The position numbers were made by a program, and so were the translations under genes. Source: Actinomadura meyerae (GTDB lineage: Bacteria > Actinomycetota > Actinomycetes > Streptosporangiales > Streptosporangiaceae). From it: a stretch of DNA of 64,000 nt. The stretch is taken from the NCBI RefSeq assembly GCF_900188445.1, contig NZ_FZOR01000006.1:212183-276182 (forward strand), read 5' to 3'. Each line of letters starts with the position of its first letter. The stretch's first letter is position 1. This document shows, in pieces, positions 39,660-49,006 of this stretch. The notes under the pieces are model-generated. The model did not search any database and was not told the origin of the DNA. It saw only the letters and a list, made by a program, of their open reading frames with translations.

Positions 39660-40523
39660 ATGACGCAACCGCCGAGAGACCCCGCGTCCGGGGGAGGGCC
39701 GGAGGACGACCGGCCGCAGGGACACGAGGAGCCCGGACGGCCGGGACCGTACGAAGGGGGTCCCTACGGCGGCCTCCCGCGGTACGGGGACCATCCTCAG
39801 GAAGGGCGGCCACCGTACGGGGAGCAGCAGGGCCCCGGCGAGGAGCAGCAGGGTTGGGGGCAGCAGGGCCAGGGGCAACCCGGCTACGGCCAGCAACCCG
39901 GCTACGGCCAGCAGCAGCCCTACGGTGAGCAGCAGTACGGGCAGCAGCCCTATGGCCAGCCGTCCTACGGGCAGCAGCAGCCCTACGGGGGCCAGGCCGG
40001 GTACGGGAGCGTGCCCGGTTACGGCGGGGGCGGCTACGGGGCACCGACGGCCGAGCTGGCGAGCCGGTGGGCGCGCCTCGGCGCGGGCATCCTCGACCTC
40101 ATCATCGTGGGGATCGTGGCGGGCCTCATCTCCATCCCGTTCATCGACTGGGACCGCGTCGTCGACCCGGAGCCCGGCACGTCCTTCTACAACGGCGCCC
40201 AGGTCGGGACGAACGCCGTCAGCGTCGTGATCGCGTTCCTCTACTTCTGGCTGATGCACGCCAAGTGGGGGCAGACGCTCGGCAAGATGCTGCTGCGGAT
40301 CCGCGTCGTCCGCGACGACGACGGCATGGCCATCACCAACGGCCAGGCGCTCGGACGCTCGGCCTTCTACAGCGTGCTGGGCGGCGTCTGCGGCTGCATC
40401 GGGCTCATCGACATCCTGTGGATCCTGTTCGACCGGCGCAAGCAGGCGCTCCACTGCAAGGTGGCGCACACCGTCGTCGTCAAGGCCGAGCCGCACGCGC
40501 CCAACCCGTACGACTTCCGCTGA
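39660..40523 (+). CDS. RDD-family membrane protein with Gln/Tyr/Gly repeat N-terminus, second copy
   Basis: A 287-residue paralogue of the protein encoded just upstream, with the same RDD domain ([59 protein letters not shown]). The N-terminal 130 residues instead carry a run of QQPYGQ/GYGQQ units, prion-like in composition. Both end in a PNPY motif ([16 protein letters not shown]). ATG 39660 is used; an in-frame ATG at 39624 has no better site. A tandem duplication is the simplest explanation. Confidence 0.85.
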   Translation: MTQPPRDPASGGGPEDDRPQGHEEPGRPGPYEGGPYGGLPRYGDHPQEGRPPYGEQQGPGEEQQGWGQQGQGQPGYGQQPGYGQQQPYGEQQYGQQPYGQPSYGQQQPYGGQAGYGSVPGYGGGGYGAPTAELASRWARLGAGILDLIIVGIVAGLISIPFIDWDRVVDPEPGTSFYNGAQVGTNAVSVVIAFLYFWLMHAKWGQTLGKMLLRIRVVRDDDGMAITNGQALGRSAFYSVLGGVCGCIGLIDILWILFDRRKQALHCKVAHTVVVKAEPHAPNPYDFR

Positions 40524-40578
40524 CCGGGGCCGGAAGCGGGCGTCCGAGTTGCCCGGCGGGCTTCGCTACGGGCAGGCT

Positions 40579-42216
40579 GTGCGAGTGCATACGGCCGGAA
40601 ACTCCCCCAGTCCCCGCCCTCACGGGTCGCGGGCCGTCCGCGGTGCCGCGGGACTGGCCGCCCTCGCCGTCGCGGGGTCGCTGACCGCAGCCTGCCAGGG
40701 CCCCTTCGGCGGCGACGACGACCCGGGAGGGTCCGGCGGCTCGCCGAAGGGCTCCGTGACCGGGCCGGCGGGCCCGACGACCGCCGGCGACGCCTACGTG
40801 CCGGGCGACGGCAACGGCGGGTACGACGTCAAGCACTACGGGCTGAAGCTCACCATCGTCCCGGACGGGCCGAAGCAGCTCACCGGCACCGCGACGATCA
40901 CCGCGACGGCGACCGAGCGCCTCGCCCGCTTCAACCTCGACCTCACCGGCCTGGACGTCGCGTCCATCAAGGTCGACGGGGCGGCCGCGCGGCACCAGCG
41001 CGGCGGCGAGGAGCTGGAGGTCACCCCGGCCAAGCCGCTGGAGAAGGGCGCGGAGTTCACCACGGTCGTCGAGTACTCGGGCACGCCGGAGCCGACGAAG
41101 GACCCGGTGCTCGGCACCTACGGCTGGATCCGCACCCGGGACGGGGTGTTCGTGGCGTGCCAGCCGAGCGGCGCGCACACCTGGTTCCCGAGCAACGACC
41201 ACCCGAGCGACAAGGCCACCTTCGACTTCGAGATCACCGTGCCGCAGGGGCTGACGGCGATCGCGAACGGCGATCCCGAGACGCCGCCCGCGAGCACGGA
41301 CGGCGGCCCGGGCGGGCCCGGCGCCCCCACGGCGCCCGCCGTACCGCCGACCAGCCCCGGCTCGGGCGGCGGCACCGGCGGCGGTCCGGGCATCGAACCC
41401 GTCTCCCGGCACGGCACGGCCAAGAGCGCGACGACCGCGTCCAAGCGCGCGATGACCACGTCGAAGTGGCGCGTCACCAAGCCGATGGCCACCTACCTCG
41501 CGACCGTGGACGTCGGCCGGTTCGCGGTGCGGACGGGCAAGACGGCCGGCGGGATCCCCGTCATCACCGCGGTCGACCCGACGCTGACCGGCGTCAGCAT
41601 CGACCAGTTCCACAAGCTCAACGGCGACATCACCGACGAGTGGTCGAAGCTCTTCGGCCCCTACCCGTTCTCCTCCACCGGCGGCCTGATCGACGACGCC
41701 GAGGTCGGCTTCGCGCTGGAGACGCAGACCCGCCCGGTGTACGGGGCGTTCGGGCTGCAGCCGACGATCGTCGCGCATGAGCTGGCGCACCAGTGGTTCG
41801 GCGACAGTGTCAGCGTCACCCGCTGGCAGGACATCTGGCTGAACGAGGGCTTCGCGACCTACGCCGAGTGGCTGTGGGACGAGAAGACCGGCGGTCAGAC
41901 CGTCCAGCAGCACTTCGACGAGGCCTACGGCGGCCTCGGCGGGCAGGAGCTGTGGAACGTCCCGCCGGGCAACCCGGGCCGCAAGCAGATGTTCGGCCGG
42001 TCGGTGTACGACCGGGGCGGCATGGCGCTGGTCGCGCTGCGCGGCCGGGTCGGCGAGGACGTCTTCTACAAGATCCTTCAGGCGTGGACGAAGGAGCGGG
42101 CGCACTCGGGCGGGACGACGAAGCAGTTCGTCGCGCTGGCGAACCGCGTGTCGGGCAAGAAGCTCGACGGGTTCTTCGACGAGTGGCTGTACAAGAAGGG
42201 CCGCCCGGCGAAGTGA
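40579..42216 (+). CDS. M1-family zinc metallopeptidase, probable lipoprotein
   Basis: A 545-residue exported aminopeptidase-like enzyme. A hydrophobic signal (about 25-42) ends in LTAAC, a fair lipobox, followed by an acidic Gly-rich linker. The catalytic motif VAHELAHQWFGD plus NEGFATYAEWLW gives the HExxH-18-E zinc site, and GFALETQTRPVY replaces the GAMEN motif. Unusually, the N-terminal beta domain contains a 60-residue insert (about 235-295) rich in Gly, Pro, Thr and Ser that the next paralogue lacks. GTG 40579 or 40585 are equally possible starts. Confidence 0.88.
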   Translation: MRVHTAGNSPSPRPHGSRAVRGAAGLAALAVAGSLTAACQGPFGGDDDPGGSGGSPKGSVTGPAGPTTAGDAYVPGDGNGGYDVKHYGLKLTIVPDGPKQLTGTATITATATERLARFNLDLTGLDVASIKVDGAAARHQRGGEELEVTPAKPLEKGAEFTTVVEYSGTPEPTKDPVLGTYGWIRTRDGVFVACQPSGAHTWFPSNDHPSDKATFDFEITVPQGLTAIANGDPETPPASTDGGPGGPGAPTAPAVPPTSPGSGGGTGGGPGIEPVSRHGTAKSATTASKRAMTTSKWRVTKPMATYLATVDVGRFAVRTGKTAGGIPVITAVDPTLTGVSIDQFHKLNGDITDEWSKLFGPYPFSSTGGLIDDAEVGFALETQTRPVYGAFGLQPTIVAHELAHQWFGDSVSVTRWQDIWLNEGFATYAEWLWDEKTGGQTVQQHFDEAYGGLGGQELWNVPPGNPGRKQMFGRSVYDRGGMALVALRGRVGEDVFYKILQAWTKERAHSGGTTKQFVALANRVSGKKLDGFFDEWLYKKGRPAK

Positions 42217-42350
42217 GCGGCCGGTCCCGGCCACGGGATCGGCCATGATCAGGCGAATTCGATACCAAATCGCGCTTGTCCCGGCCCACCTCGCGAGAAA
42301 GTCTTGATCACGCTAGTGACGGCTTACCGAGGTGAGCGAGGACGAGGTCG

Positions 42351-43775
42351 ATGAGCAGAACTCCACGAGCCCTGGCCGCCGTGTCGCTGGCCGTCGCCGC
42401 GAGCCTCGCGGTGACCGCGGCGCCCGCGGGCGCCGCGCCCGCGCGCTTCACGCCGGGCGCGCCCGGCGCCGGCGACCCCTACTTCCCGGACATGGGCAAC
42501 GGCGGCTACGACGTCGCCCACTACGACATCGGCCTGCGGTACGACCCCGCCACGAAGGGGATCCAGGCCGTCACGAAGATCAAGGCGGCGGCGACGCAGG
42601 ACCTGTCCCGGTTCGACCTGGACTTCCTCGGCCCGCTGAAGATCTCGTCGCTGACGGTGGACGGGCAGAAGGCGTCCTTCACCCGGACCGGCGCCCAGGA
42701 GCTGGTCGTCACGCCGCGCAAGGGGCTGCGCAAGCACCGGCACTTCACCGTGACCGTCGCGTACTCGGGCGTCCCGCAGACGATCGACGACCCGACGCTG
42801 GGCACGTCCGGCTGGGTGCCGACGCCCGACGGCGCCGTGATGCTGAACCAGCCGTTCGGCGCCGCCACCGTCTACCCGGTGAACGACCACCCGACCGACA
42901 AGGCGACGTACACGTTCACCCTGTCGGCGCCCGAGGGCCTCACGACGCTCGCCAACGGCGACCTGCGCAGCACCAGGACCAAGGGCGGCTGGACGACCAC
43001 CCGGTGGGACGTCCGCAACCCGATGGCCAGCGAGCTGGCCATGCTCGCGATCGGCAAGTACGACGTGCTCAAGGGCCGGACGGGCGCGCGCGTCCCGAAC
43101 CTGACGGCCACCGATCGGGCCATGGCGATCAAGCCGGCGGACGCGAAGAAGTTCCACGACCAGACCGCCGAGGTCACCGACTTCGAGTCGGCGCGCTTCG
43201 GGCGCTACCCGTTCACCTCGACGGGCGGGATCGTCGTCAAGGCGGGTGTCGGCTACGCGCTGGAGACGCAGGGCCGCCCCGTGTACGACCTGGGGCGCCG
43301 TCCCGGCAGCATCCCGAGCGGCAGCCTGCTCGCGCACGAGCTGGGCCACCAGTGGTTCGGCGACGCGGTGTCACCGGCGAAGTGGGCCGACATCTGGCTG
43401 AACGAGGGCTTCGCCACCTACGCCGAGTGGCTGTGGGCCGAGCACGCGGAGGGCACGCCCGTCCAGCAGAACTTCGACGGCGTGTACGCGACCCCTGCGG
43501 ACGACGGCCTGTGGAAGGGCAAGGTCGCCGACCCGGGCCGCGACCACATCTTCGACGGCCTCGTCTACGACCGCGGGGCGATGGCGGTGCACGTGCTGCG
43601 CACGACCATCGGCGACGGCGACTTCTTCCGGCTGCTGAAGGCGTGGCCCGCCGCCCACCGGTACGGCAACGCCTCCACGGCGGAGTTCGTCCGCTTCGCC
43701 GAGCGACTCTCCCACAAGAACCTGGACGGCTGGGCCAAGGCGTGGCTCTACTCCGAGGGCAAGCCCTCCCTGTGA
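42351..43775 (+). CDS. M1-family zinc metallopeptidase, secreted
   Basis: A 474-residue paralogue of the preceding protease. A clear Sec signal peptide (about 1-28, ending AAPAGAAPA) is followed by the M1 beta domain, then GYALETQGRPVYDL, LAHELGHQWFGD and NEGFATYAEWLW. No ERAP-type C-terminal domain is present; like its neighbour it is a short M1 form. Genes are 134 bases apart and in the same direction. Its role may be nutrient peptide hydrolysis outside the cell, by inference. Confidence 0.9.
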   Translation: MSRTPRALAAVSLAVAASLAVTAAPAGAAPARFTPGAPGAGDPYFPDMGNGGYDVAHYDIGLRYDPATKGIQAVTKIKAAATQDLSRFDLDFLGPLKISSLTVDGQKASFTRTGAQELVVTPRKGLRKHRHFTVTVAYSGVPQTIDDPTLGTSGWVPTPDGAVMLNQPFGAATVYPVNDHPTDKATYTFTLSAPEGLTTLANGDLRSTRTKGGWTTTRWDVRNPMASELAMLAIGKYDVLKGRTGARVPNLTATDRAMAIKPADAKKFHDQTAEVTDFESARFGRYPFTSTGGIVVKAGVGYALETQGRPVYDLGRRPGSIPSGSLLAHELGHQWFGDAVSPAKWADIWLNEGFATYAEWLWAEHAEGTPVQQNFDGVYATPADDGLWKGKVADPGRDHIFDGLVYDRGAMAVHVLRTTIGDGDFFRLLKAWPAAHRYGNASTAEFVRFAERLSHKNLDGWAKAWLYSEGKPSL

Positions 43776-43796
43776 GCCGCGCTCAAGGGGCCGGGG

Positions 43797-45020
43797 TCAG
43801 CTCAGGGTGAGCGTGTAGCCCTTCTCGCGCAGGCGGCCGATCACGTCTTCGGAGTGGTCGGCCCCTCGCGTCTCCAGGTGCATGAGCACCTCGGCCTCCT
43901 CGACGTGCAGCCGGGCGGCGACGCGCTCGTGCATCACGTCCAGGACGTTGACGCCCAGTTCGGCGAGCTCGCTCAGCAGCGTCACGAGGGCGCCGGGACG
44001 GTCCTTGAGCCGGCAGCGGACGACGAGGTACCGCCCGGTGCCGGCGAGGCCGTGCCGCAGCACCTTCGACAGCAGCAGCGGGTCGATGTTGCCGCCGGAC
44101 AGCAGCACCACGACCGGCGGCTCGAACGCGTACATGTGCTCCAGCATCGCGGCGACGCCCGCCGCGCCGGCCGGCTCGACGACCTGCTTGGCGCGTTCGA
44201 GGCAGAGCAGCAGCGCCTGCGAGATCGACTCCTCGGTCACCGTGACGACGGCGTCCACGAGGCCGGTGAACAGGTCGTAGGTGAGGTCGCCGGGCCGGCC
44301 GACCGCGATCCCGTCCGCCATCGTCGGCTCGACCTCGACCGGGACGGGCCGCCCGGCGGCCAGCGAGGGCGGGAACGCCGCCGCGCGCTTGGCCTGCGCG
44401 CCGATGATCTTGACTTCGCGGCCGCCGGCCTCCTTCAGCACGCCCTTGGCCGCCGCGGCGACGCCGGACAGCAGCCCCCCGCCGCCCACCGGCGCCACGA
44501 TGGTGCGGGCGGCCGGGCACTGCTCCAGGACCTCCAGCCCGATCGTGCCCTGCCCGGCGACGACGTCGGGATGGTCGAAGGGGTGGATGAACACCGCGCC
44601 GCACTCCTCGGCGTACTTCTGCGCGGCGACGAGGCAGTCGTCGACCGTCGGGCCGGGGAACTCGACCTCGGCGCCGTAGCCCCGGGTCGCGGCGATCTTG
44701 GGCAGCGGGGCGCCGGTCGGCATGAACACGGTGGCCTTGCAGCCGAGCATGGACGCGGCGAGCGCGACGCCCTGCGCGTGGTTGCCGGCGCTCGCCGCCA
44801 CGACGCCGCCCGCCCGCTCGGCCTCGCTCAGCCGGGCGATCCGCACGTACGCGCCGCGGATCTTGAACGAGCCGGTGCGCTGCAGGTTCTCGCACTTCAG
44901 CAGCACGGGCCCGCCGAGCTGCTCCGACAGGACCCGGGAGGGGATGAGGGGGGTGGGGACGGCCACCGCGCGCAGCAGCTCGCGGGCGGCGCGGACGTCG
45001 TCGACGCTGACGGAGGTCAT
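43797..45020 (-). CDS. ilvA: Threonine ammonia-lyase (threonine deaminase)
   Basis: A 407-residue PLP enzyme that converts threonine to 2-oxobutanoate. The PLP lysine is in RTGSFKIRGAY, the SAGNHAQGVALAA loop follows, the tetraglycine loop is APVGGGGLLSG and a serine-region SGGNID is seen. One C-terminal ACT domain (about 325-400, VVRCRLKDRPGALVTLLSEL) is of the short, catabolic type rather than the long biosynthetic form. ATG 45020 is used. The gene ends 21 bases from the convergent M1 peptidase. Confidence 0.93.
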   Translation of the reverse strand: MTSVSVDDVRAARELLRAVAVPTPLIPSRVLSEQLGGPVLLKCENLQRTGSFKIRGAYVRIARLSEAERAGGVVAASAGNHAQGVALAASMLGCKATVFMPTGAPLPKIAATRGYGAEVEFPGPTVDDCLVAAQKYAEECGAVFIHPFDHPDVVAGQGTIGLEVLEQCPAARTIVAPVGGGGLLSGVAAAAKGVLKEAGGREVKIIGAQAKRAAAFPPSLAAGRPVPVEVEPTMADGIAVGRPGDLTYDLFTGLVDAVVTVTEESISQALLLCLERAKQVVEPAGAAGVAAMLEHMYAFEPPVVVLLSGGNIDPLLLSKVLRHGLAGTGRYLVVRCRLKDRPGALVTLLSELAELGVNVLDVMHERVAARLHVEEAEVLMHLETRGADHSEDVIGRLREKGYTLTLS

Positions 45021-45046
45021 TGGTAGATCCTCGCACCCCGCGGAAC

Positions 45047-46033
45047 TCAGTCGGCACTCCAGTAACGATCTTGAGCGTGGACCAGCGCGGCGGCGCCGAC
45101 GAGCCCCGCGGTCTGGCCGAGGGCCGCCGGGACGATCCGGGCGCGGGCCGCGAACTCCATCCGGGCGTGCGCCGCGAACGCCTCCCGCATCGGGTCGAAC
45201 AGCAGCGGCCCCGCCTGGGAGAGGCCGCCGCCGATCGCGGCGATCTCCAGGTCGCACAGGTGCGTCGCGGACGCGAGCGCGATCCCGATGGCGCGCCCGG
45301 CGCGCCGCATCGCGGCCCCGGCGACCGGGTCGCCGCGGCGCGCGTCGGCGGCCAGCTCCACGCCAGTGGCGGCGCCGTCGCCGGGCCGCCAGCCCTGCTC
45401 CCGCGCCCAGGCGACCAGGCCGGGGCCGCGCGCGATCGCCTCCAGGCAGCCGCGGCCGCCGCAGGCGCACGGCGGCCCGTCCGGCTCGACGACGACGTGC
45501 CCGATGTGCCCGGCGTTGCCGCTGGCCCCGTCGACCAGGTGGCCGTCCAGGATCAGCCCGCCGCCGACGCCCGTGGACACCACCATCCCGAGGACGTTGC
45601 CGTACCCGCGCCCGGCGCCGAGCCAGTGCTCGCCGACCGCCACGCAGATCGCGTCGTTGTGGACGCGGACGGGCAGCCCCGGGTGCCGTTCGCGCAGCCG
45701 CTCGCGCAGCGGGAACCCCCGCCACGCCGGGATGTTCAGCGGGGACACCTCGGCGGCGGGCCAGGTCATCGGGCCGCCACAGCCGACGCCGACGCCCGCG
45801 AGCGCCGGGTTCCCGGCCCCGGCGACGAGCTTGCCGAGCAGGGCGTCCAGCGCCCGCCACAGCTCCTCGCCGTCCACGCCCGGCGCGTTCGGGGTCGGGG
45901 CGCGGTCGTGGGCGGTGACGCGCCCGTCCGGATCGACGAGGGCGGCGGCGAGCTTCGTCCCGCCTATGTCGATCGCGAGGACGGGGTCCATCGCGGGGGC
46001 GGGGTCGGCCGCCGGGGCGGGGTCCGTGCTCAT
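45047..46033 (-). CDS. ROK-family sugar kinase
   Basis: A 328-residue kinase with ATP-binding IDIGGTKLAAALVD, active-site region VRVHNDAICVAVGEHW, STGVGGGLILDG, and the zinc motif CACGGRGCLEAIARG with GNAGHIGHVVVEP. It has no N-terminal HTH, so it is an enzyme (glucokinase-like) rather than a ROK repressor. The ATG at 46033 overlaps the FIST gene stop (ATGA). The 14-residue Ala/Pro leader suggests MDPVLAIDIGG might be an alternative start. Sugar specificity is unknown. Confidence 0.9.
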   Translation of the reverse strand: MSTDPAPAADPAPAMDPVLAIDIGGTKLAAALVDPDGRVTAHDRAPTPNAPGVDGEELWRALDALLGKLVAGAGNPALAGVGVGCGGPMTWPAAEVSPLNIPAWRGFPLRERLRERHPGLPVRVHNDAICVAVGEHWLGAGRGYGNVLGMVVSTGVGGGLILDGHLVDGASGNAGHIGHVVVEPDGPPCACGGRGCLEAIARGPGLVAWAREQGWRPGDGAATGVELAADARRGDPVAGAAMRRAGRAIGIALASATHLCDLEIAAIGGGLSQAGPLLFDPMREAFAAHARMEFAARARIVPAALGQTAGLVGAAALVHAQDRYWSAD

Positions 46034-47232
46034 CGGACGTCCTCCATGGGGTCCCCCGGCCGGTCGCCCGCCCGGCCGAACGCCAGGATGGACGCGGTGA
46101 AGCCGTGCACGTGGTTGCGTCCCGAGACCGGGCCGATCTCGCCGGCGGCGAAGAACCCGCCCACCCCGGCCGGGCCGAACGCGCGGTCGAGGACCTTCGC
46201 GTCGTGGTCGGAGTCGGGGAACATCGCCTGCCCGCGCCCGTTGCAGGAGAACAGCAGCGCGCCCTCGACCGGCGACAGGTCGAACCGCTCCAGCAGCGCC
46301 GCCAGGTCCTCCTCGGCGGCGCCCGCGTCCCGGACCTGGAACCGGACGGTGCGCCCCACGTCGACCACGTCGCCGATCGCGATGGCGCCGCTGTCGGGGT
46401 CGGCGCCCACCACGCCGCGGACGAGGAAGTCGCCGTGCTCGTGCTCGTCGGCGTACTCGTCCATCGCGACGCCGATCAGCAGCCCGCGCCCGGCGAGCTC
46501 CTGCTCCTCCTCCGGGAGCCCGAGGACGATCTGCTCCAGCTTCTCCAGCGCGGGCACGCCCGCCAGCTCGTAGAGGACGTTCTCCTCGGCCTTGGTCACC
46601 ACCATGTCGGGCCCGATCGGGCGGGCGCCCTGGCTGACCACGGTGGCGGCGGCGACGGATCCGCCGATCACCACGCCGACCGCGCCGTCCCGGTAGACGT
46701 CGCCGCCGACGAAGAGCCGCGCGTCGCCCTGCCCGCCGTCGCCGGGGCCGCCGCCCTCGGCGAGCCCGCCGACCAGCGGCAGGCCGGGCAGCGCCTCGTC
46801 GGAGCGCTCCACGAACGCGTCCACCGGGAAGCTGTAGGGGTCGGCCAGCAGGACGCCGACGACGTCGTCGTCCCGCCCCTCCGGCATGCCGACCACCACG
46901 AGGCGGTCGTCGGCCTTGAGGGTCTCCAGCCGGAACGCGTCGAGCCTGGCGCCCGGCAGCACCGCCGCCCAGGCGCTGACCGCGCCGCGCTCCTCCACCC
47001 CGCGCCCGGCGCCGATCACTCCGGACGCGCTGCACCCGAGCAGCATCGTGGGCCCCGCCGCCCGCTCCGCGGCCGCGACCGCCGCCTCGATCTCGTCCGG
47101 ATCGTCCCCGGTGACGAACACGCACACCAGGTCGGGCGCCGCGCTCAGCGGGGCGAGCGCCTGCTCGACCGCCGACACGGCGGCGCTGGACAGATCGGGT
47201 CCGAGGGCCAGGCCATCACCGAATCGCGCCAT
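46030..47232 (-). CDS. FIST-domain sensor protein
   Basis: A 400-residue soluble protein with FIST_N (about 25-205; LVCVFVTGDDPDEIEAA, LLGCSASGVIGAGRGVE) and FIST_C (about 215-375; LLIGVAMDEYADEHEHGDFL, ALLFSCNGRGQAMFPD, GFFAAGEIGPVSGRN) domains. FIST proteins are predicted small-ligand sensors, possibly for amino acids. Here no kinase or cyclase domain is attached. The stop overlaps the ROK kinase start, so the two are made together. ATG 47232 is preferred over the TTG/GTG at 47259. Confidence 0.88.
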   Translation of the reverse strand: MARFGDGLALGPDLSSAAVSAVEQALAPLSAAPDLVCVFVTGDDPDEIEAAVAAAERAAGPTMLLGCSASGVIGAGRGVEERGAVSAWAAVLPGARLDAFRLETLKADDRLVVVGMPEGRDDDVVGVLLADPYSFPVDAFVERSDEALPGLPLVGGLAEGGGPGDGGQGDARLFVGGDVYRDGAVGVVIGGSVAAATVVSQGARPIGPDMVVTKAEENVLYELAGVPALEKLEQIVLGLPEEEQELAGRGLLIGVAMDEYADEHEHGDFLVRGVVGADPDSGAIAIGDVVDVGRTVRFQVRDAGAAEEDLAALLERFDLSPVEGALLFSCNGRGQAMFPDSDHDAKVLDRAFGPAGVGGFFAAGEIGPVSGRNHVHGFTASILAFGRAGDRPGDPMEDVR

Positions 47233-47393
47233 CGGCGCCGCCTCCCTCACCGCATTCACCGGCTCCGTTCACACTCCCAGTCTCCCCCGCGGCGCGCCGT
47301 CCACCCAAACACCGCGGGACGGTCATGGCGGACGATTCCGCAAGCGGACCCGGGGGCCGCTCTCCAGCGCGGTTCCGGGCGTCCCGGCGGGCG

Positions 47394-47431
47394 GTCCCGC
47401 GCTCCGGCGGGCCGTCCCGGGCTCCGGCGGG
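47394..47431 (+). repeat. Two 18-base direct repeats
   Basis: GTCCCGCGCTCCGGCGGG and GTCCCGGGCTCCGGCGGG lie with a 20-base period in the divergent promoter between the FIST and AAA genes. One base differs. Regulatory meaning is unknown. Confidence 0.6.
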
Positions 47432-47484
47432 AATCCGCGGGGCGAGGGTGCGAGTCCCGGCGACCGCGACGTAGTGTCGATCTC

Positions 47485-48918
47485 GTGCGTCCATCCACCC
47501 GTGAAACCACTCCCTCTGGGACAACACTGGGCGAGCTGCGCGCCGGCGGCCACGTCCAGCTCTCCGTGAAGGCCGAGATCCGCCGCAACCTGCTCGACCG
47601 GCTGCGATCCGGCGAACCGCGCTTCCCCGGCATCCTGGGGTTCGACGACACCGTCCTCCCGCATCTGGAGCGCGCCCTGCTCGCCGGGCACGACCTGGTC
47701 CTGCTGGGCGAGCGCGGCCAGGGCAAGACGCGGCTGATCCGCACCCTGGCCGGGCTGCTGGACGAGTGGACCCCGGTGGTGGCCGGCTGCGAGATCAACG
47801 ACCACCCGTACGCGCCGGTCTGCGTGCGCTGCCGCCGCCTCGCCGCCGAACTCGGCGACGAGCTGCCGGTGGAGTGGCTGCACCGCGACGACCGGTACGG
47901 CGAGAAGCTCGCCACCCCCGACACCAGCGTCGGCGACCTCATCGGCGACGTCGACCCGATCAAGGTGGCCGAGGGCCGCACCCTCGGCGACCCCGAGACC
48001 GTGCACTTCGGGCTCGTCCCGCGCACCAACCGCGGCGTCTTCTCCATCAACGAGCTGCCCGACCTCGCCGAGCGCATCCAGGTCGCGCTGCTCAACGTGC
48101 TGGAGGAGCGCGACGTCCAGATCCGCGGCTACGCGCTGCGGCTGCCGCTGGACGTGCTGCTCGTCGCCTCCGCCAACCCCGAGGACTACACCAACCGCGG
48201 CCGCATCATCACCCCGCTGAAGGACCGCTTCGGCGCCGAGATCCGCACCCACTACCCCCTCGAACTGGACGCCGAGCTCGCGCTGATCAGGCAGGAGTCC
48301 GACTTCGCCGACCTCGCCGGGCTGCCCGCCGAGGTGCCCGACCACCTGATCGAGGTGATCGGCCGGTTCACCCGGCTCGTCCGGGAGTCGACGGCGGTGG
48401 ACGCGCGGTCGGGCGTGTCGGCGCGGTTCGCGCTCGCGGGCGCGGAGACCGTCGCCGCGGGCGCGGTGCGCCGCGCCGCGCTCACCGGCGAGGAGCACGC
48501 CGTCGCGCGGGTCTGCGACCTGCCCGCGGTCGTCCCGTCGCTGATGGGCAAGGTCGAGTTCGAGGTCAGCGAGGAGGGCCGCGAGCAGGAGGTGCTGGAG
48601 CACCTGCTGCGCCGCGCGATCGCCGAGACCTACCGGCGGACGCTCGGCGCCGCCGACCTGTCCGGCCTGCTCGACAAGTTCGACTCCGGCGAGCGCGTCG
48701 AGTCGGGCGAGCTGGTGCCGGCGGCGGAGCTGCTGCGCCGCGTCGGCCAGGTCCCCGGCCTCGCCAAGATCATGGAGCGGCTCGGCCTCAGCGGGGAGTC
48801 CCCGGGGCAGGCCGCGGCCGCGCTGGAGTTCGCCCTGGAGGGGCTGTTCCTCACCCGCAGGCTGTCCAAGGACGTCGCCGAGGGCCGGTCCGACGGGACG
48901 GCCACCTACCGGACCTGA
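47485..48918 (+). CDS. MoxR/magnesium-chelatase-type AAA+ ATPase
   Basis: A 477-residue ATPase. Walker A is LLGERGQGKTRLI (about 74-86); Walker B is the GVFSINELPDLAERIQVALLNVLEE segment, read with the NEL acidic residue; sensor LLVASANPEDYTNRGRI and DRFGAEIRTHYP follow. Between Walker A and B lies a cysteine cluster (AGCEIND, PVCVRCRRL) that could bind a metal. The helical lid extends to the C-terminus. With the VWA gene downstream it forms a MoxR-VWA chaperone pair; M. tuberculosis Rv0958-Rv0959 look equivalent. GTG 47485 is the most likely start, though its ribosome site is weak. Confidence 0.87.
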   Translation: MRPSTRETTPSGTTLGELRAGGHVQLSVKAEIRRNLLDRLRSGEPRFPGILGFDDTVLPHLERALLAGHDLVLLGERGQGKTRLIRTLAGLLDEWTPVVAGCEINDHPYAPVCVRCRRLAAELGDELPVEWLHRDDRYGEKLATPDTSVGDLIGDVDPIKVAEGRTLGDPETVHFGLVPRTNRGVFSINELPDLAERIQVALLNVLEERDVQIRGYALRLPLDVLLVASANPEDYTNRGRIITPLKDRFGAEIRTHYPLELDAELALIRQESDFADLAGLPAEVPDHLIEVIGRFTRLVRESTAVDARSGVSARFALAGAETVAAGAVRRAALTGEEHAVARVCDLPAVVPSLMGKVEFEVSEEGREQEVLEHLLRRAIAETYRRTLGAADLSGLLDKFDSGERVESGELVPAAELLRRVGQVPGLAKIMERLGLSGESPGQAAAALEFALEGLFLTRRLSKDVAEGRSDGTATYRT

Positions 48919-49006
48919 ACCCCGTGCCCGCGACCCGTCCGACAGCGACCGGCGCGCCCGCGACCCGTCCGACCGCTCGCCCGGCCTCCACGCGTTAGGA
49001 ACATCG

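Noticed and set aside
46105..47484. A 937-codon plus-strand frame covering the FIST gene and continuing into the AAA ATPase
   Set aside because: The first 460 codons are the mirror image of the FIST gene and lack conserved features. The ATPase starts near 47485.
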